Assembly: GCA_041552055.1 (NCBI GenBank)
Contig: JBFELO010000171.1
Location: forward strand, 1-9,451
DNA: 9,451 nt
Source: JBFELO01 sp041552055
GTDB taxonomy: Bacteria; Acidobacteriota; Thermoanaerobaculia; Thermoanaerobaculales; Sulfomarinibacteraceae
Direction: 5' to 3'
In this document: positions 1-8,141 of the stretch, in pieces
How positions within the stretch are numbered: the stretch's first letter is position 1
Layout: the number at the start of each line of letters is the position of its first letter
The notes under the pieces: model-generated
What the model was told of the DNA's origin: nothing
Database searches by the model: none
What the model saw: the letters and a program-made list of their open reading frames with translations, nothing else
Translations under genes and position numbers: made by a program

Positions 1-1661
1 CAGCGCTTCGGAGGAATCGTCGTGGCATCCCCGGTCAGCTGGTCGATTACGGAGCCGTAGATCAAGACGCCGGAACCGGACTCCACCGTGACGATCGCGG
101 TGCCTCCCCGGATGTCGTTGCGCCCACCGCGTTCGAGATACGGCTGGTTGTCCTGCCTGTTGACTCCCGGATCGATCGTCAGCGAATACGCGGTCACCTC
201 GACTCCCTCGTTGTCCAACAGCACGACCGAGACCCCGGCCTCCTCGTCACTGGTATTGGTGAAGCCGATGTTGCAGCGGAAGTCCGGACTCTGCTCGAGC
301 ATGGTGAGGAACACGGACTGACCCGCCGACACCCCGTCGGCCGTGCGCACGCCGTCGAGGTACTGACCGAAGGTCCCGGTGTCACTCAGGTTATAGGTGC
401 GTGACCCGACGATGAGCGGCTGATCCGACACCACCTCCAGCGATCCCGAACGGCTCGCGCCCACGAACGCTACGACGTCGGCGATCACCCGCTGATGACC
501 CGCCGGAACCGACAGCGAGCGGGTGTCGGTCTGACCGGTGTTGCGACGGTACAGCAGCTCGATGGTGGCGGGCGCCTCCGACCGGTTGTACAGGCCGAGG
601 CTGGTCCGCCACCGGCTGTCGTTCTTGCCGGTGAGGTTGGCCGCGGCGGCAACCCAGTAGCTGTACGATGTGTCGGTGATCCACCCCGTGTCCTCGAGCA
701 TGGCCAGGGCGATCTGGCCCGGGTCGTGGATCGCCTCGGCGCCGCTGATCGACGGCGTCATCAGCGAGTCCGGATGGCCGGCGGGGTAGGTCGTCTCGTT
801 GAGGTGCGAGAAGCTCGACCCCGGGTCCCAGATCGCGGGCGCGTACAGGCGGGGTCGCCCGCCGGCGACCGCTACCGCCCTGGGCCCGTTCCAATAGAGG
901 TTGTTACTCTGCAGGACATCTGCCAGTTCGGTGGAGGGATTGGGAAACGCGTCTTCGTCGAGAACCGCCGTCCCCGTACCGTTCTCGACAAACGCGTCGA
1001 AAGCCTCGGGGAGGACGCCCACCTCCGTGTCGTAGCCCCAGCTCCCCTGGCCCTCGTCGTCGACGGTTGCCGACGCGGTGAACCCCAGACCGTGGCAGAG
1101 CTCGTGCAGCACCGCGGTCATGAAGTCGACCCTTCCCGGGGGCGTGTTGCCGTCGGTGCCGAAGTACCAGTTCGAGAACTCGGAGTTGAACTCCGCCTCG
1201 ATGTCAGGATCGTCCGGGTTCTGGTCCTCGCCGCTGAGCGAATCGGCCAGCGCATCCGTGTAGAAGACGAAGAGTTCGGGAGCGCCGGTAAAGTTCGCCC
1301 ACACGAAGTTCGCGCCCGCACTGCCGAGCACGTTCTCCCCCAGGTCCGAGCTCCAGGTCGCCTCCACCCGGATGGTCACCGGCGATGACACCAGGGTGCT
1401 CCAGATGTCCACCGCGGCCTGAAAAGCGGCCTGGGCCTCGGGCGTGAAGTCGATGTAGGTCACCTCGATGTTGGCGCTCTGGACCTTGACGATCGGCGCA
1501 CCAGCGGACCGTGGGGCCACGAAGGCCGGCTCGTCGTATCCCGTGTACCTCAGGACCGTCCTTGGTCCCGGTCGCATCTGGCGTTCGGCGGCCAAGCCGA
1601 CACTGGCGAGGGCGAGAGCGGTAACAACAGCGAGACAGCTGATACGCAGGGCACGGTTCAT
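1..1661 (-). CDS. Secreted HExxH zinc metalloprotease with C-terminal accessory domain (cut at or just before its stop)
   Basis: Reading from ATG at 1661, 553 codons stay open to the window edge; the last two bases read TG, so a TGA stop may straddle the boundary. AACGGAGG lies 8 nt before the ATG. Residues 1-25 form a signal peptide (basic N-region, hydrophobic core, LAA then E), so export is expected. The catalytic core contains HELCHGLGF (186-194), the HExxH zinc site with Glu187 as general base. The residue where metzincins carry a third His (HExxHxxGxxH) is Ala196. A later FSHL (His286) followed by a Met-containing SLMTP segment (299-303) probably supplies the third ligand and Met-turn. 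An acidic stretch, QNPDDPDIEAEFNSEF, precedes the catalytic helix, as I recall for this family. Residues about 335-553 form a beta-rich module (starting SYWVAAAANLTG, then WRTSLGLYN) that resembles accessory domains of Acidobacteriota-type exported proteins; this is recalled, not searched. Substrate is unknown. The gene is separated by about 200 bp from the upstream carrier gene and may have its own promoter. Confidence 0.88.
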   Translation of the reverse strand, partial: MNRALRISCLAVVTALALASVGLAAERQMRPGPRTVLRYTGYDEPAFVAPRSAGAPIVKVQSANIEVTYIDFTPEAQAAFQAAVDIWSTLVSSPVTIRVEATWSSDLGENVLGSAGANFVWANFTGAPELFVFYTDALADSLSGEDQNPDDPDIEAEFNSEFSNWYFGTDGNTPPGRVDFMTAVLHELCHGLGFTASATVDDEGQGSWGYDTEVGVLPEAFDAFVENGTGTAVLDEDAFPNPSTELADVLQSNNLYWNGPRAVAVAGGRPRLYAPAIWDPGSSFSHLNETTYPAGHPDSLMTPSISGAEAIHDPGQIALAMLEDTGWITDTSYSYWVAAAANLTGKNDSRWRTSLGLYNRSEAPATIELLYRRNTGQTDTRSLSVPAGHQRVIADVVAFVGASRSGSLEVVSDQPLIVGSRTYNLSDTGTFGQYLDGVRTADGVSAGQSVFLTMLEQSPDFRCNIGFTNTSDEEAGVSVVLLDNEGVEVTAYSLTIDPGVNRQDNQPYLERGGRNDIRGGTAIVTVESGSGVLIYGSVIDQLTGDATTIPPKR

Positions 1662-1726
1662 GATTGGAACCTCCGTTTTTCAGACTTGACGATCACTGCA
1701 GCGCCGTGTGCCGGCCGCTCCACGAC

Positions 1727-1742
1727 TCGAGGGAGCCCTCGA
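1727..1742. repeat. Perfect 7-bp inverted repeat upstream of the metalloprotease
   Basis: TCGAGGG-AG-CCCTCGA is a perfect dyad with a 2-base centre, about 65 bp upstream of the metalloprotease ATG in the 204-bp gap after the carrier gene. The centre is too short for a stable RNA hairpin, so an operator-like protein site is more natural, although chance occurrence in GC-rich DNA is possible. No convincing -10/-35 pair was found beside it. Confidence 0.3.
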
Positions 1743-1865
1743 TGTCGTGTCCGGTGACGGTGACGAAATGTCGCATGATGACGTTCATCGAGCCGACAAA
1801 GCTACTCAATACTCCACGCCTGGGTTCTATTCCACGGCGACACGAGCACTCACCGAGCGGAGGAA

Positions 1866-3317
1866 TCACCACACCGCGGGCACCAGCACGGAGACCATCA
1901 AAAAGACCGCCGACAGCAGGATCATCCACGCAAAGAGCGGCAGCATGAACCTGAGCCAGGTCGTGTACGGGATGCGAGCCAGGCCGAGCATCGCCATCAG
2001 CACCCCCGACGTCGGGATGATCGAGTTGGAGAACCCGTCGCCGCAGGTGAACGCGAACACAGCTGTCTGGCGGGCGATCCCGAGCACATCCGCCAGCGGC
2101 GTCATCAGCGGCATCGTCACCGCGGCCTGCCCCGAGCCCGACGGGATCACCAGGTTGAGCGTGCTCTGGAAGACCAGCATGCCCTCCGCCGCGACCGTCT
2201 TCGGGAACTGCTGCAGAACCGTGGCCGCCGAGTGGACCAGGGTGTCGAGGATTTGGCCATCGGCGAGCACCACCTCGATGCCCCTGGCGAATCCCACCAC
2301 CATGGCCGCGACGACCATCTCTTCCATCCCCCTGACGAAGGCCGCCGCAGCGTCGGACAGCGGCATCCGCGACAACGCGATGGTGACCATGCCCATGAGC
2401 AGGAAGCCGCCCGCCATTTCCGCCAGCCACCAGCCCCACAGCTCGACCGCCATCAGGATGCCCGCGAAGATCACGCCGCAGATGATCATGATCAGGGTGT
2501 GGGACCGGTTCATCTCGACCCTGTCGATCGACTGGCCGCTGAGGTCGAACTCGTCGTCGGCCATCAGCGAGGCGGCAGGGTCCCGGCGAAGCTTCCTGCC
2601 GTAGCGCAGCACGTAGGCGATAGTGACCGTCATGCAGCAGGCGAAGAACACCAGCCGAAACGGGATCCCGTGGTTGGGCGGCAGCTCGGCGATCCCGTTG
2701 GCGATGTTGACCGTGAACGGGTTGGTCGTGGCAGCGGCAAACCCCACGGCCGCGCCCACATAGACGATCGCCATGCCGTAGATTCGATCGTAGCCCAGCT
2801 CCTTGGCGACGAGCAGGAAGATCGGCACCAGGGGAATGAACTCCTCCCCCATCCCCAGCGTGGAGCCGCCGATCCCGACGGCGATCATCAGCGCCGCTGT
2901 CAGCAGATCGGCGCGGTGTCCGAGACGATCGAGCAGCGCGTGCAGGAACGCGGCGATCACCCCTGCCCGCTGGAGAATCCCCAGCACCCCACCGATGATG
3001 AAGATGAAGAAGATGATCCCGGCCGACCTCTCCATGCCCCTCGGGATGGCGCTCAGGAAACCGGTGACGCTGACGGGGCTCGCGAAGCCCTCTTCGGGAT
3101 CGCCGATGAGCACGCCGCGGAGCGAAACCTTCTTGGGAATCGCCTGGTAGGTGCCGGCCTTGACCACGGAGCGCTCGTGGTGGTTGACGACGATCGTCTC
3201 GCGCTCGTACTCGCCGGACGGGAGCACGTAGGTCAGCGCGCTGCACAGGAGGATCGCACCCGTCAGCAGCACGAAAACGTGGGGAATGTTCACCCGCTCG
3301 AGCAGCGATCGTTTCAA
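1866..3317 (-). CDS. YfcC/DcuC-superfamily membrane carrier (putative basic amino acid or dicarboxylate transporter)
   Basis: This is a 483-residue polytopic inner-membrane protein. Hydrophobic segments lie near residues 13-32, 98-127, 138-170, 180-198, 222-237, 272-293, 300-316, 335-350 and 457-480. Family signatures are clear: GIGGSTLGMGEEFIPLVPI (148-166), AAATTNPFTVNIANGIA (194-210), and IPSGSGQAAVTMPLMTPLAD (391-410) followed by FAFTCGDGFSNSIIPTSGVL (421-440). These are the paired helical-hairpin/substrate-site motifs of the YfcC family (Pfam C4-dicarboxylate anaerobic carrier; ArcD2-like arginine/ornithine exchangers belong here). Substrate cannot be read from sequence. I chose TTG at 3317 over the upstream in-frame ATG at 3383: GGAGG sits exactly 7 nt before the TTG, the protein then begins MKRSLLERVNIPHVFVLL as family members do, and the extra 22 residues (MGPTPGALVDSI...) look non-coding. 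It lies 136 bp after glpD on the same strand, so co-transcription is possible but not shown. Confidence 0.9.
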   Translation of the reverse strand: MKRSLLERVNIPHVFVLLTGAILLCSALTYVLPSGEYERETIVVNHHERSVVKAGTYQAIPKKVSLRGVLIGDPEEGFASPVSVTGFLSAIPRGMERSAGIIFFIFIIGGVLGILQRAGVIAAFLHALLDRLGHRADLLTAALMIAVGIGGSTLGMGEEFIPLVPIFLLVAKELGYDRIYGMAIVYVGAAVGFAAATTNPFTVNIANGIAELPPNHGIPFRLVFFACCMTVTIAYVLRYGRKLRRDPAASLMADDEFDLSGQSIDRVEMNRSHTLIMIICGVIFAGILMAVELWGWWLAEMAGGFLLMGMVTIALSRMPLSDAAAAFVRGMEEMVVAAMVVGFARGIEVVLADGQILDTLVHSAATVLQQFPKTVAAEGMLVFQSTLNLVIPSGSGQAAVTMPLMTPLADVLGIARQTAVFAFTCGDGFSNSIIPTSGVLMAMLGLARIPYTTWLRFMLPLFAWMILLSAVFLMVSVLVPAVW

Positions 3318-3324
3318 AGGCGGT

Positions 3325-3329
3325 CCTCC
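3325..3329 (-). promoter_or_regulatory. Shine-Dalgarno site that fixes the TTG start of the carrier
   Basis: GGAGG on the minus strand is followed by seven bases (ACCGCCT) and then TTG AAA CGA. No comparable site precedes the alternative ATG at 3383. This decides the start codon for the YfcC-family gene. Confidence 0.7.
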
Positions 3330-3453
3330 GGATCCTGAAGTCGCGACGATGGAGTCTACCAGGGCTCCGGGCGTGGGGCCCACCTACCGCCAGAGCTCCA
3401 TGACGCCCGAGACCGCAGTCCGAAGACCCGTCTCCGTGCCCGACGAGCCCGCG

Positions 3454-5067
3454 TCAGGATTCGGATACGGGCTCTCCCACTGAGTCAGGCAGATAATCAG
3501 GGCCCGGCTCACCCACGATGTACCCTTCGGCCACGATGCCGAACGCCGCCACCTGCTCCTTCTGCCACTTCCTGCCCCGCTTGAGCTGGCGTGCCATGAT
3601 CCTGGCGACCTCGGGCGCCACCTCGAGGCTCGCGCGGGCGTCGAGCAGCAGGGAGCGGGTCCTGCGCGCCAGGACGTCCTCCACGGTTCGGGCCATCTCG
3701 TGACGAACCGCCCACACGATCCGCGCCCCGGTCAGCGGGAGTCGGTCGTGGAGCGGGTCGCCCATCCCCCGCTCATCGTCCGCGATTCCGCGCACCGCGG
3801 GAGCGTCCGACCCGTACATGTGCAGCGGGTCTTCGGGATCGATCTGCTTCAACCAACCGTGGATACGCAGGTTCTCGGTCACGCAGGGTCGCGCCACGAG
3901 GCCGGCCACCAGCGCTGCCTGATCGACCACGTCCTGCGCCATCCTACGGTAGGTCGTCCACTTGCCGCCGGTGATGGTGACCAGACCGGACTCGGACACC
4001 AGCACGGTGTGGTCACGCGAGAGCTTCGACGTCTCGTCCTCACCACCCGCCGAGACCAGCGGTCTCAGCCCGGCGAACACGCTGAGCACGTCCGAGCGCG
4101 ACGGATCTTTGTCCATGTAGCGCGCGGCGTTCTCCAGGATGAAGTCCACCTCTTCGGGGAGGGCCCGAGGCTCGAGCGTCGGATCCTCGACCGAGACGTC
4201 GGTGGTGCCCACTACCACCCGGTCGTGCCAGGGCACGGCGAAGAGCACTCGCCCGTCGGTGGTCTGCGGCACCATGATCGCGGAGTCGCCCGGGAGGAAC
4301 TCGCGGTTCAACACCAGGTGGGTCCCCTGGCTGGGGGTCACCATGGCGGGTGCACTCGCGTCGTCCATCTGCAGCACCCGGTCGGTAAACACGCCGGTGG
4401 CGTTGACCACGACCCTGCCGTGGATCTCGTACTCCATGCCGGTCTCCAGGTCGCGGGCGGCGACCCCGGACACCATGCCCCCGGTCTTGAGGAGGCCCTC
4501 CACCGGTAGGTAGTTGACCACCGTGCCGCCGTGCGCGATCGCCGTCTTCGCGAGGTCGATCGCCAGTCGGGAGTCGTCGAACTGGCCGTCGTAGTAGATG
4601 ATGCCGCCCCGCAGGCCGTCGGACTCGAGGTTCGGGATCCGCTCCAGCGTCTCCTCGCGCGACAGGCCCTTCGAGGGACCAATCCCGAGCCTGCCGGCGA
4701 GCGCGTCGTAGACCTTGAGCCCGATGCCGTAGAACGGCCCTTCCCACCAGTCGTAGACCGGCACGACAAACGCCTGGTTGCGAACCAGGTGGGGGGCATT
4801 CACGGCCAGCAACCCACGCTCGTGGAGGGCCTCCAACACGAGCGAGATGTTGCCCTGGCGGAGGTAGCGCACTCCCCCGTGCACGAGCTTGGTGCTGCGG
4901 CTCGAGGTGCCCTTCGAGAAGTCGTGCTGCTCGAGCAACAGCGTCCGGTAGCCCCGCGACGCGGCATCCACCGCTGTCCCGAGGCCGGTGGCGCCGCCAC
5001 CGATGATGATCACATCCCAGTAGCCCCTGAAGCTCGCGATCGCGTCGATGGCTTGATTTCGGTCCAT
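3454..5067 (-). CDS. glpD: Aerobic glycerol-3-phosphate dehydrogenase, FAD-dependent
   Basis: GlpD oxidises sn-glycerol-3-phosphate to dihydroxyacetone phosphate at the cytoplasmic membrane and passes electrons through FAD to quinone. The 537-residue product is in the usual GlpD size range. The N-terminal Rossmann FAD motif is IIGGGATGLG (21-30), followed by the family signatures SSRSTKLVHGGVRYL (55-69), YYDGQFDDSRL (158-168), NATGVFTDRV (222-231), FAGLRPL (331-337), SRDHTV (350-355) and TGGKWTTYR (366-374). The C-terminal DAO_C-type domain contains VRHEMARTVEDVLARRTR (454-471). The start is ATG at 5067, with GGGAG six bases ahead inside the last codons of glpK; only one base separates the glpK TGA from this ATG, so translation is probably coupled. 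The reading frame stays open upstream to 5259, but that part overlaps glpK and is not conserved. No inhibitor or regulator gene is adjacent. Confidence 0.97.
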   Translation of the reverse strand: MDRNQAIDAIASFRGYWDVIIIGGGATGLGTAVDAASRGYRTLLLEQHDFSKGTSSRSTKLVHGGVRYLRQGNISLVLEALHERGLLAVNAPHLVRNQAFVVPVYDWWEGPFYGIGLKVYDALAGRLGIGPSKGLSREETLERIPNLESDGLRGGIIYYDGQFDDSRLAIDLAKTAIAHGGTVVNYLPVEGLLKTGGMVSGVAARDLETGMEYEIHGRVVVNATGVFTDRVLQMDDASAPAMVTPSQGTHLVLNREFLPGDSAIMVPQTTDGRVLFAVPWHDRVVVGTTDVSVEDPTLEPRALPEEVDFILENAARYMDKDPSRSDVLSVFAGLRPLVSAGGEDETSKLSRDHTVLVSESGLVTITGGKWTTYRRMAQDVVDQAALVAGLVARPCVTENLRIHGWLKQIDPEDPLHMYGSDAPAVRGIADDERGMGDPLHDRLPLTGARIVWAVRHEMARTVEDVLARRTRSLLLDARASLEVAPEVARIMARQLKRGRKWQKEQVAAFGIVAEGYIVGEPGPDYLPDSVGEPVSES

Positions 5068-5068
5068 G

Positions 5069-6577
5069 TCACGCTCCCGGGGTTGGTTCTTCCAGCCAGT
5101 TGCCCGCTCGTTCAAGCGCCCGTCGCCACCCGGCGACGAGCCCGGAGATCCGCCGCGGAGGCATGGTCGGCTCGAACCTCCGGTCGAGCTTCCACTGCGA
5201 GGAGATCTCGTCAACCCCGTCCCACACACCCACCGCCAGCCCGGCCAGGTACGCGACACCCAGCGCGGTGGTCTCCAGTATCCGGGGGCGCAGCAGGGGA
5301 ACCTCGAGAATGTCGGACTGGAACTGCATCAGCGTGTCGTTGGCGGCTGCACCGCCATCGACCCTCAACTCCTCGACGCTGAGTCCGGAGTCGGCCTCCA
5401 TCGCCTTGAGAACGTCTCGGGCCTGGAACGCGATGCTCTCGAGCGCCGCCCGCGCGAGGTGCCCCGACGACGTCCCCCGCGTGATGCCGACGATGGTGCC
5501 ACGGGCGAACGGGTCCCAGTGCGGAGCTCCGAGTCCCGCGAACGCCGGCACCAGATACACTCCCCCGTTGTCGGCCACCGAGTTCGCGAGCCGCTCGACG
5601 TCGGAGGATCGTTCGATCAGTCCCAGACCGTCCCGCAGCCACTGCACCACGGCTCCCGCGATGAACACACTTCCCTCGAGGGCGTAGGTCATGCGTTCGC
5701 CCACCTGCCACGCCACGGTCGTCAGCAGGTTGTTGCTCGACTCGACCGGCTCCTCGCCGGTGTTCAACACCATGAAACACCCGGTGCCGTAGGTGTTCTT
5801 GAGAACTCCGGGCTGGATCCCCATCTGGCCGAAGAGCGCCGCCTGCTGGTCACCGGCGATCCCGGCGATCGGCACCGGGTGGCCAAACAGTACCGACTCT
5901 GTCTCGCCGTAGACCTCGCTCGAGCTCCGCACCTCGGGCAGCACCTCGGGCGGGACCTCGAAGAGTCGAAGCATCTCCTCGTCCCACCGGCCATCGTGAA
6001 TGTTGTACAGCATGGTCCGACTCGCGTTGCTCGGGTCGGTGGCGTGGACGCGCCCGCCGGTGAGCCGGAACAGAAGCCACGAGTCGATGGTGCCGAACGC
6101 GAGCTCGCCGCGCTCGGCCAGTTCCCGTGAACCTTCGACGTGGGCGAGGACCCACCGCAGCTTGGTCGCCGAAAAATAGGCGTCGATGACCAGACCGGTG
6201 CGTCGCCTGATCTCTTCGCCAAGCCCCTCGCGGCGCAGGCGGTCACACTCCTCAGAGGTCCTGCGATCCTGCCACACGATGGCCGGGCCGATCGGTTTGC
6301 CGGTCGAGCGTTCCCACACCACGGTGGTTTCGCGCTGGTTGGTGATGCCGATCCCCGCGATCAGCGACGGCTCGAGACCGGCGGCGTCGATCGCCTCCAG
6401 GGCCACCGCGAGCTGGGTCTGCCAGATCTCCTCCGCATCGTGTTCGACCCATCCCGGCCGTGGAAAGTGCTGGGCAAACTCGACCTGCCGAACCGCGCGG
6501 ACGTCGCCATCCCGACCGAACACGATTGCGCGCGAGCTCGTCGTGCCCTGGTCCAGCGCCAACACGAAGTCGCTCAT
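5069..6577 (-). CDS. glpK: Glycerol kinase (FGGY family)
   Basis: GlpK phosphorylates glycerol with ATP to sn-glycerol-3-phosphate in the cytoplasm, feeding the GlpD encoded immediately downstream. The product is 502 residues, the same length as the E. coli enzyme. The N-terminal ATPase-fold motif LALDQGTTSSRAIVF is at 6-20. Glycerol-binding residues can be assigned by alignment from memory: R82 and E83 in NQRETT, Y134 in IDAYFSATKLRW, D243 in IAGDQQAALFGQ. The second domain carries YGTGCFMVLNTG (263-274), PAFAGLGAPHWDPFARG (344-360) and the adenosine-binding VDGGAAAND (406-414). The ATG at 6577 has GGAGGGGGGACC directly before it. The regulatory loop at 224-236 lacks the phosphorylatable His of Gram-positive enzymes (Val229 there) and does not contain the GGKGG loop of the E. 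coli FBP site, so these known allosteric controls are probably absent. No glpF or glpR is visible nearby. Confidence 0.98.
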   Translation of the reverse strand: MSDFVLALDQGTTSSRAIVFGRDGDVRAVRQVEFAQHFPRPGWVEHDAEEIWQTQLAVALEAIDAAGLEPSLIAGIGITNQRETTVVWERSTGKPIGPAIVWQDRRTSEECDRLRREGLGEEIRRRTGLVIDAYFSATKLRWVLAHVEGSRELAERGELAFGTIDSWLLFRLTGGRVHATDPSNASRTMLYNIHDGRWDEEMLRLFEVPPEVLPEVRSSSEVYGETESVLFGHPVPIAGIAGDQQAALFGQMGIQPGVLKNTYGTGCFMVLNTGEEPVESSNNLLTTVAWQVGERMTYALEGSVFIAGAVVQWLRDGLGLIERSSDVERLANSVADNGGVYLVPAFAGLGAPHWDPFARGTIVGITRGTSSGHLARAALESIAFQARDVLKAMEADSGLSVEELRVDGGAAANDTLMQFQSDILEVPLLRPRILETTALGVAYLAGLAVGVWDGVDEISSQWKLDRRFEPTMPPRRISGLVAGWRRALERAGNWLEEPTPGA

Positions 6578-6639
6578 GGTCCCCCCTCCACGCGACTCGC
6601 GGCCGGTATCGCACCCGGTGACGACCCGCGGGCCGCCCC

Positions 6640-6669
6640 ATGATAGGCGTCGGTACGGGAGGGGAGCAA
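6640..6669 (-). promoter_or_regulatory. Candidate sigma70-type promoter of glpK-glpD
   Basis: On the minus strand, TTGCTC (6669-6664) lies 18 bases before TATCAT (6645-6640), five of six bases matching a TATAAT box. This would give a leader of roughly 55 nt before the glpK ATG. The -35 match is weaker and no operator is obvious. It supports glpKD being transcribed separately from the upstream amidohydrolase gene. Confidence 0.4.
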
Positions 6670-6719
6670 CCCGGCGCGGGGAGCGGGACGCGGCCGAGGC
6701 CGGCGGCGGGTTGGGAGGA

Positions 6720-6736
6720 GACGGCCATCGGCCGCC
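6720..6736 (-). terminator. Weak hairpin downstream of the M20 amidohydrolase gene
   Basis: On the minus strand, about 37 nt after the TGA stop of the amidohydrolase gene, GGCGGCC-GAT-GGCCGTC folds into a 7-bp stem (one G-U pair) with a 3-base loop. No U-tract follows, so intrinsic termination is only tentative. It could equally be a chance stem in very GC-rich DNA. Confidence 0.25.
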
Positions 6737-6773
6737 CGCTTACCGGGTCGGGTCGCGAGGGGTCTGCGTCGGA

Positions 6774-8141
6774 TCAGCGCGGATCGCCGAGCAGCTCCAG
6801 GGCGGCGGCCGTCATCGCGCGCACGCCGGTTCGGATCGTGGGCTCGGGCAGCGGGGCGAACCGGTTCGAGTGGACCGGGAACAGCGGAACTCCGTCCTCC
6901 CGGTGACGGGCCATCCGCTCCGGATCCACCGTGCCCAACCAGAAGATCGTCGCCGGCACCGAGCGGTCGTCGAGCGAGTAGCGCGAGAAGTCCTCACCGG
7001 CCATCAGCGGCGCTGCCCGCACCACTCTGTCCACGCCGAGCGTCCGGGCGAAGACCCCGGCGAGGCGCTCGGTGAGCTCGGGCTCGTTGTAGGTCGCAGG
7101 CGTCATCTCCCCGTCGTGCACCAGGACGGTTGGCGCGAGATTCTCCGGAATTCCGGCCGACACGGCGACACCGCGGCACACGCGCCCGATCGCGTCGAGC
7201 AGTTGTCGCCGCACACCTGGATCGAAGGCCCTCACGGTCAGCTGCAACCTCACCTCGTCAGGAATGATGTTGTGCTTGGTGCCGCCGTGGATCGACCCCA
7301 CGGTGACGACCGCAGGCTCGAGCGGCGAGATCTCGCGGCTGACGATCGTCTGGAGGGCGAGCACGATGCGGGACGCGACGACGATCGGGTCCTTCGAGGT
7401 ATCGGGCAGCGCGCCGTGGCCACCGACCCCGCGCACGGTGATGTCGACCGAGTCGACGCTGGCGAGCGCGTATCCTGGGACGACACCCACCTTCCCGGCC
7501 TCGAGGAACGGATCGACGTGCAGCGCGAGCGCGGCGTCCGGTGTGCCGAAACGCTCGTAAAGCCCGTCGTCGAGCAGCGCCCGCGCTCCACTCCCCCGCT
7601 CCTCGGCCGGCTGACCCACCATCAGGAGCGTTCCCGACCACTCTTCCCGACGGTTCGCGAGCAGCTCTGCGGCTCCCAGAAAGACCGTCATGTGGATGTC
7701 GTGGCCACAGGCGTGCATGACCCCGACCTCGCGGCCCTCCTCGTCCTCCAGGGTCACGCGGCTGGCGTAGTCGAGCCCGGTGTCCTCGGTGATCGGCAGC
7801 GCGTCCAGGTCGGCGCGCAACATCACCGTGGGCCCGTCGGCGTTGCGAAGCCGTGCGACGACGCCGTGGGAAGTTCGTTCAGGGTCGGGATAGCGGCCGA
7901 AGCCCATGACAACTTCGAACCCGAGCCGCTCGAGACGGTCCGCGACAAAGGCGGCGGTCTCACGCTCGTCGAACGACAGCTCCGGATGGGCGTGGAGGTG
8001 CCGGTAGTCCTCGAGCAGGAGAGCCATTTGCTCCCCATCGGGACCGAGGTCGGCCTCGGAGGCATCGCCCCCGCCTGCAATGGAGACCATGAGGATCACC
8101 GCGCCACAGTACCACGCCACTCGTCGCCCACATTCATGCAT
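6774..8141 (-). CDS. Exported M20D-family amidohydrolase/carboxypeptidase
   Basis: This 455-residue zinc hydrolase belongs to the M20D amidohydrolase group (relatives of hippurate hydrolase, N-acyl-amino-acid and IAA-amino-acid amidohydrolases), which cleave amide-linked acyl groups from amino acids. Visible motifs are HAHPELSFDE (50-59), RADLDALP (109-116), HACGHDIHM (143-151; Cys145 and His147 as metal ligands), QPAEERGSGA (177-186; Glu180 and Glu181 as catalytic base/ligand), ALHVD (206-210; His208), the dimerisation-domain GVGGHGALPDTSKDP (238-252), KHNIIPDE (289-296), AGEDF (381-385) and FPVHSNRF (421-428; His424). Residues 1 to about 26 have an Arg-Arg N-region and hydrophobic core (VAWYCGAVILMVSIAGGG), so the enzyme is probably exported; most M20D members are cytoplasmic. 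ATG at 8141 was chosen because GGAGG lies about 12 bases ahead in GGGAGGAGGCGGTGGTAG. The upstream short ORF ends TAG directly before this ATG. The exact substrate cannot be assigned. Confidence 0.92.
   Translation of the reverse strand: MHECGRRVAWYCGAVILMVSIAGGGDASEADLGPDGEQMALLLEDYRHLHAHPELSFDERETAAFVADRLERLGFEVVMGFGRYPDPERTSHGVVARLRNADGPTVMLRADLDALPITEDTGLDYASRVTLEDEEGREVGVMHACGHDIHMTVFLGAAELLANRREEWSGTLLMVGQPAEERGSGARALLDDGLYERFGTPDAALALHVDPFLEAGKVGVVPGYALASVDSVDITVRGVGGHGALPDTSKDPIVVASRIVLALQTIVSREISPLEPAVVTVGSIHGGTKHNIIPDEVRLQLTVRAFDPGVRRQLLDAIGRVCRGVAVSAGIPENLAPTVLVHDGEMTPATYNEPELTERLAGVFARTLGVDRVVRAAPLMAGEDFSRYSLDDRSVPATIFWLGTVDPERMARHREDGVPLFPVHSNRFAPLPEPTIRTGVRAMTAAALELLGDPR

Noticed and set aside
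495..1388. 297-codon plus-strand frame
   Set aside because: It is antisense to the metalloprotease, whose HExxH and signal peptide identify the real strand.
1693..1788. 31-codon minus-strand frame (MNVIMRHFVTVTG...) between the carrier and the protease
   Set aside because: No Shine-Dalgarno precedes it and I recognise no family; the frame is just the tail of a longer shadow.
1693..3246. 517-codon minus-strand frame overlapping the carrier gene
   Set aside because: It is a +1/+2 shadow of the YfcC-family gene, with a charged, low-complexity translation and no membrane segments.
2232..3338. 368-codon plus-strand frame
   Set aside because: It is antisense to the carrier gene; the His/Asp/Arg-rich composition is typical of a shadow frame.
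5068..5259. 64-codon upstream extension of glpD
   Set aside because: It overlaps the end of glpK, has no conserved sequence, and the ATG at 5067 has a ribosome binding site and family-like N-terminus.
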